From: Gammaproteobacteria bacterium
GTDB taxonomy: Bacteria; Pseudomonadota; Gammaproteobacteria; Nitrococcales; Nitrococcaceae
Reading direction: 5' to 3'
Assembly (NCBI GenBank): GCA_030433275.1
Contig: JAUILK010000023.1
Location: 1 to 54,975 of the forward strand
DNA: 54,975 bases
This document shows, piece after piece, positions 53,760 through 54,975 of this stretch. Each line of letters begins with the position of its first letter. Position 1 is the first letter of the stretch. The translations under genes were made by a program, and so were the position numbers. The notes under the pieces were generated by a model, which worked only from the letters and a program-made list of their open reading frames with translations, made no database searches and was not told where the DNA came from.

Positions 53760-54975
53760 TTATGGCTCGATAAGGTTGTACCAGGGATCAAAGGTATCGA
53801 GCATGGCGAGGAAGCTCATGAAAGCATCCTTGTCACCGTTTAACTCGATGTCACCGCTCGATATCGCGTCCGCGGCTTTGATTTTCCCGGCCACGATCTT
53901 GTTGAGCATGGCTCGGCTGAGAGTGATCGAGGCGGTAGCATCTGAGACATTCTTATTCTGGTAATAATCCAGCACGCTGCTTTTGATCCTCAGCAGATAC
54001 TTTTCCTTTGTATCGGTGAAGCTCAGGTTAAAGTCATACTTCTTGCCTTGCGCCTTGTCCGCATTCAGCCTTATCGACAGGAAATCGAAGTACATGTCTA
54101 ACGGCATCGCGTCGACCAATGCCGGGCTCGTCATGTTCGGAATCGGCATTCTTTTCACGCCTTGCCGCAACTCCTGCGCTCCGGTCAGGAACCAGTTGCG
54201 CCAGGTGCCGGCCTCTGCCTGGTACCCCATCTGCTCCATGGCATCGGCCTCGAGGTCCCGCGCTTCCTGGTTCTTGGGATCAGCAAACACGACGTGATTG
54301 AGAAGTTCTACCGCCCAGCGGTAGTCACCCGTCTCGTAGGCTTCGCGGGCACTCTTGATGACCGCATCCGCGCCGCCCATGGCCTTTACATAGCGTTGCG
54401 ACGCTTCTACTTGGGGCAAACGATGCAGCAGTGCCGGGTTGCCGTCATACCACCCGAAGTTCTTGACATAGGTGGCTTTGGCATTGTGGTTCAACGTGCC
54501 GTAATAGCTACGCAGATACCACTGTTCAGCCAGTTCTTTTGGTAGTTTTATGGCCTCACCGACTTCGGTGATGGTGTATCCGTGGTTGGCGAGGCGCAGT
54601 GTCTGGTCGTTGATGTACTTGTAGGCAAGGGATTGATTCTCCAGGTAGGTTTTGACGACATCGTTTTCCCATACGGGCCAATGATGGGGCGCGTAGAGAA
54701 CCTCGGCGTCGTCCCCCCATTTCATTAGTGCCTTTTTTAGCGCTTTCGACCATTGGAGCGGCGATCATAGCTTTGCACCGCGCAGCGAATAGATGTTGTG
54801 CATATTGTGAACGGCATCTTCCGCAGTGCAGAGCGCCTTGTACTTCGGGATGTAGAAGAACATCTCCGACGGCGCCTCGGTGTCCTGTGCGAGCATGAAC
54901 TCGACCTTGAGACCAGCGAGGTTCATGGTTTGGCGGTCTTTTGTGATCACGTCGGTGGGTACGATGAACGACGTC
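53760..54975 (-). pseudogene. Alkylsulfatase (SdsA-type), interrupted by an in-frame stop and cut by the window edge
   Basis: The reading frame enters from the right edge (SFIVPTDVITKDRQTMNLAG), continues through FFYIPKYKALCTAEDAVHNMHN and YSLRGAK, and meets TGA at 54765-54767. The same frame then continues without a shift (SPLQWSKALKKAL) into the long 321-aa remainder, which has PHHWPVW, the alkylsulfatase dimerisation domain and the C-terminal SCP2-like domain. Where homologues have an Arg codon after RGAK, a CGA to TGA change explains the break. A sequencing error is possible. The intact enzyme hydrolyses alkyl sulfates such as SDS; the metal-binding domain lies mostly outside the window. 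Confidence 0.85.

Noticed and set aside
54765-54767. TGA as a selenocysteine codon in the alkylsulfatase
   Set aside because: Homologues have Arg-type residues here rather than Cys, the site is not catalytic, and no selenocysteine insertion hairpin is evident after it.

Overview
The window is a Gram-negative, gammaproteobacterial chromosome segment of moderately high GC. The backbone gene order (lolC-lolD, DUF2062, comEC, exbB-exbD, lpxK, kdsB, low-molecular-weight phosphatase, rne, rluC, maf, yceD-rpmF-plsX-fab cluster, mltG, tmk, holB, pilZ) is close to the order I know from Pseudomonas. Differences are msbA between exbD and lpxK, fabH after plsX, and no murB, ycaR, pabC or tatD in the expected places. 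I cannot name the genus; a Pseudomonas-like or Chromatiales-like gammaproteobacterium fits. No rRNA, tRNA or CRISPR array was seen.

Layout. 1-606: non-coding, two hairpins. 607-4680: HDAC-family deacetylase, small exported OmlA-like protein, LolC/LolD lipoprotein release transporter, DUF2062 protein. 4749-6458 and 22062-22655: the two halves of comEC, the DNA-uptake channel of natural transformation. Between them lies a 15.6-kb integrated element (about 6459-22073). 22734-27362: ExbB/ExbD energizer, then MsbA, LpxK and KdsB of lipid A and KDO synthesis. 27439-32932: tyrosine phosphatase, RNase E, RluC, Maf/YceF. 33286-39684: YceD, L32 and the core fatty-acid synthesis operon. 39846-42914: MltG, thymidylate kinase, DNA polymerase III delta prime, PilZ. 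43066-53075: class V aminotransferase, TraB-family membrane protein, NorE/NorF-like pair, a MacAB/DevBCA-type exporter operon, glutamine amidotransferase, DUF2780 protein. 53760-54975: an alkylsulfatase gene broken by one in-frame stop.

The element is the notable part. Its tyrosine integrase has used a 12-bp core (GTGGTGGTGAGT) inside the codons just before the HxDxDHSGG motif of ComEC. Joining the two core copies restores an uninterrupted comEC frame, so excision would switch the competence gene back on. The element has a leftward replication operon (AlpA-like regulator, two unknown proteins, a primase-helicase fusion, a Cys-motif protein), a 2.1-kb non-coding region with four iteron-like palindromes and a 21-unit 8-bp tandem repeat, and a tightly coupled rightward operon. 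That operon encodes a scaffold-like protein, a coiled-coil protein, a short terminase-small-subunit-like protein and a small podovirus-type virion-associated protein. There is no capsid, portal, large terminase or tail gene. The cargo is a Panacea-like/PemK-like pair, a secreted nuclease and an AT-rich HEPN-like gene. I infer a phage-satellite-like element that could rely on a podovirus-type helper and that gates transformation of its host; this is a hypothesis from gene content.
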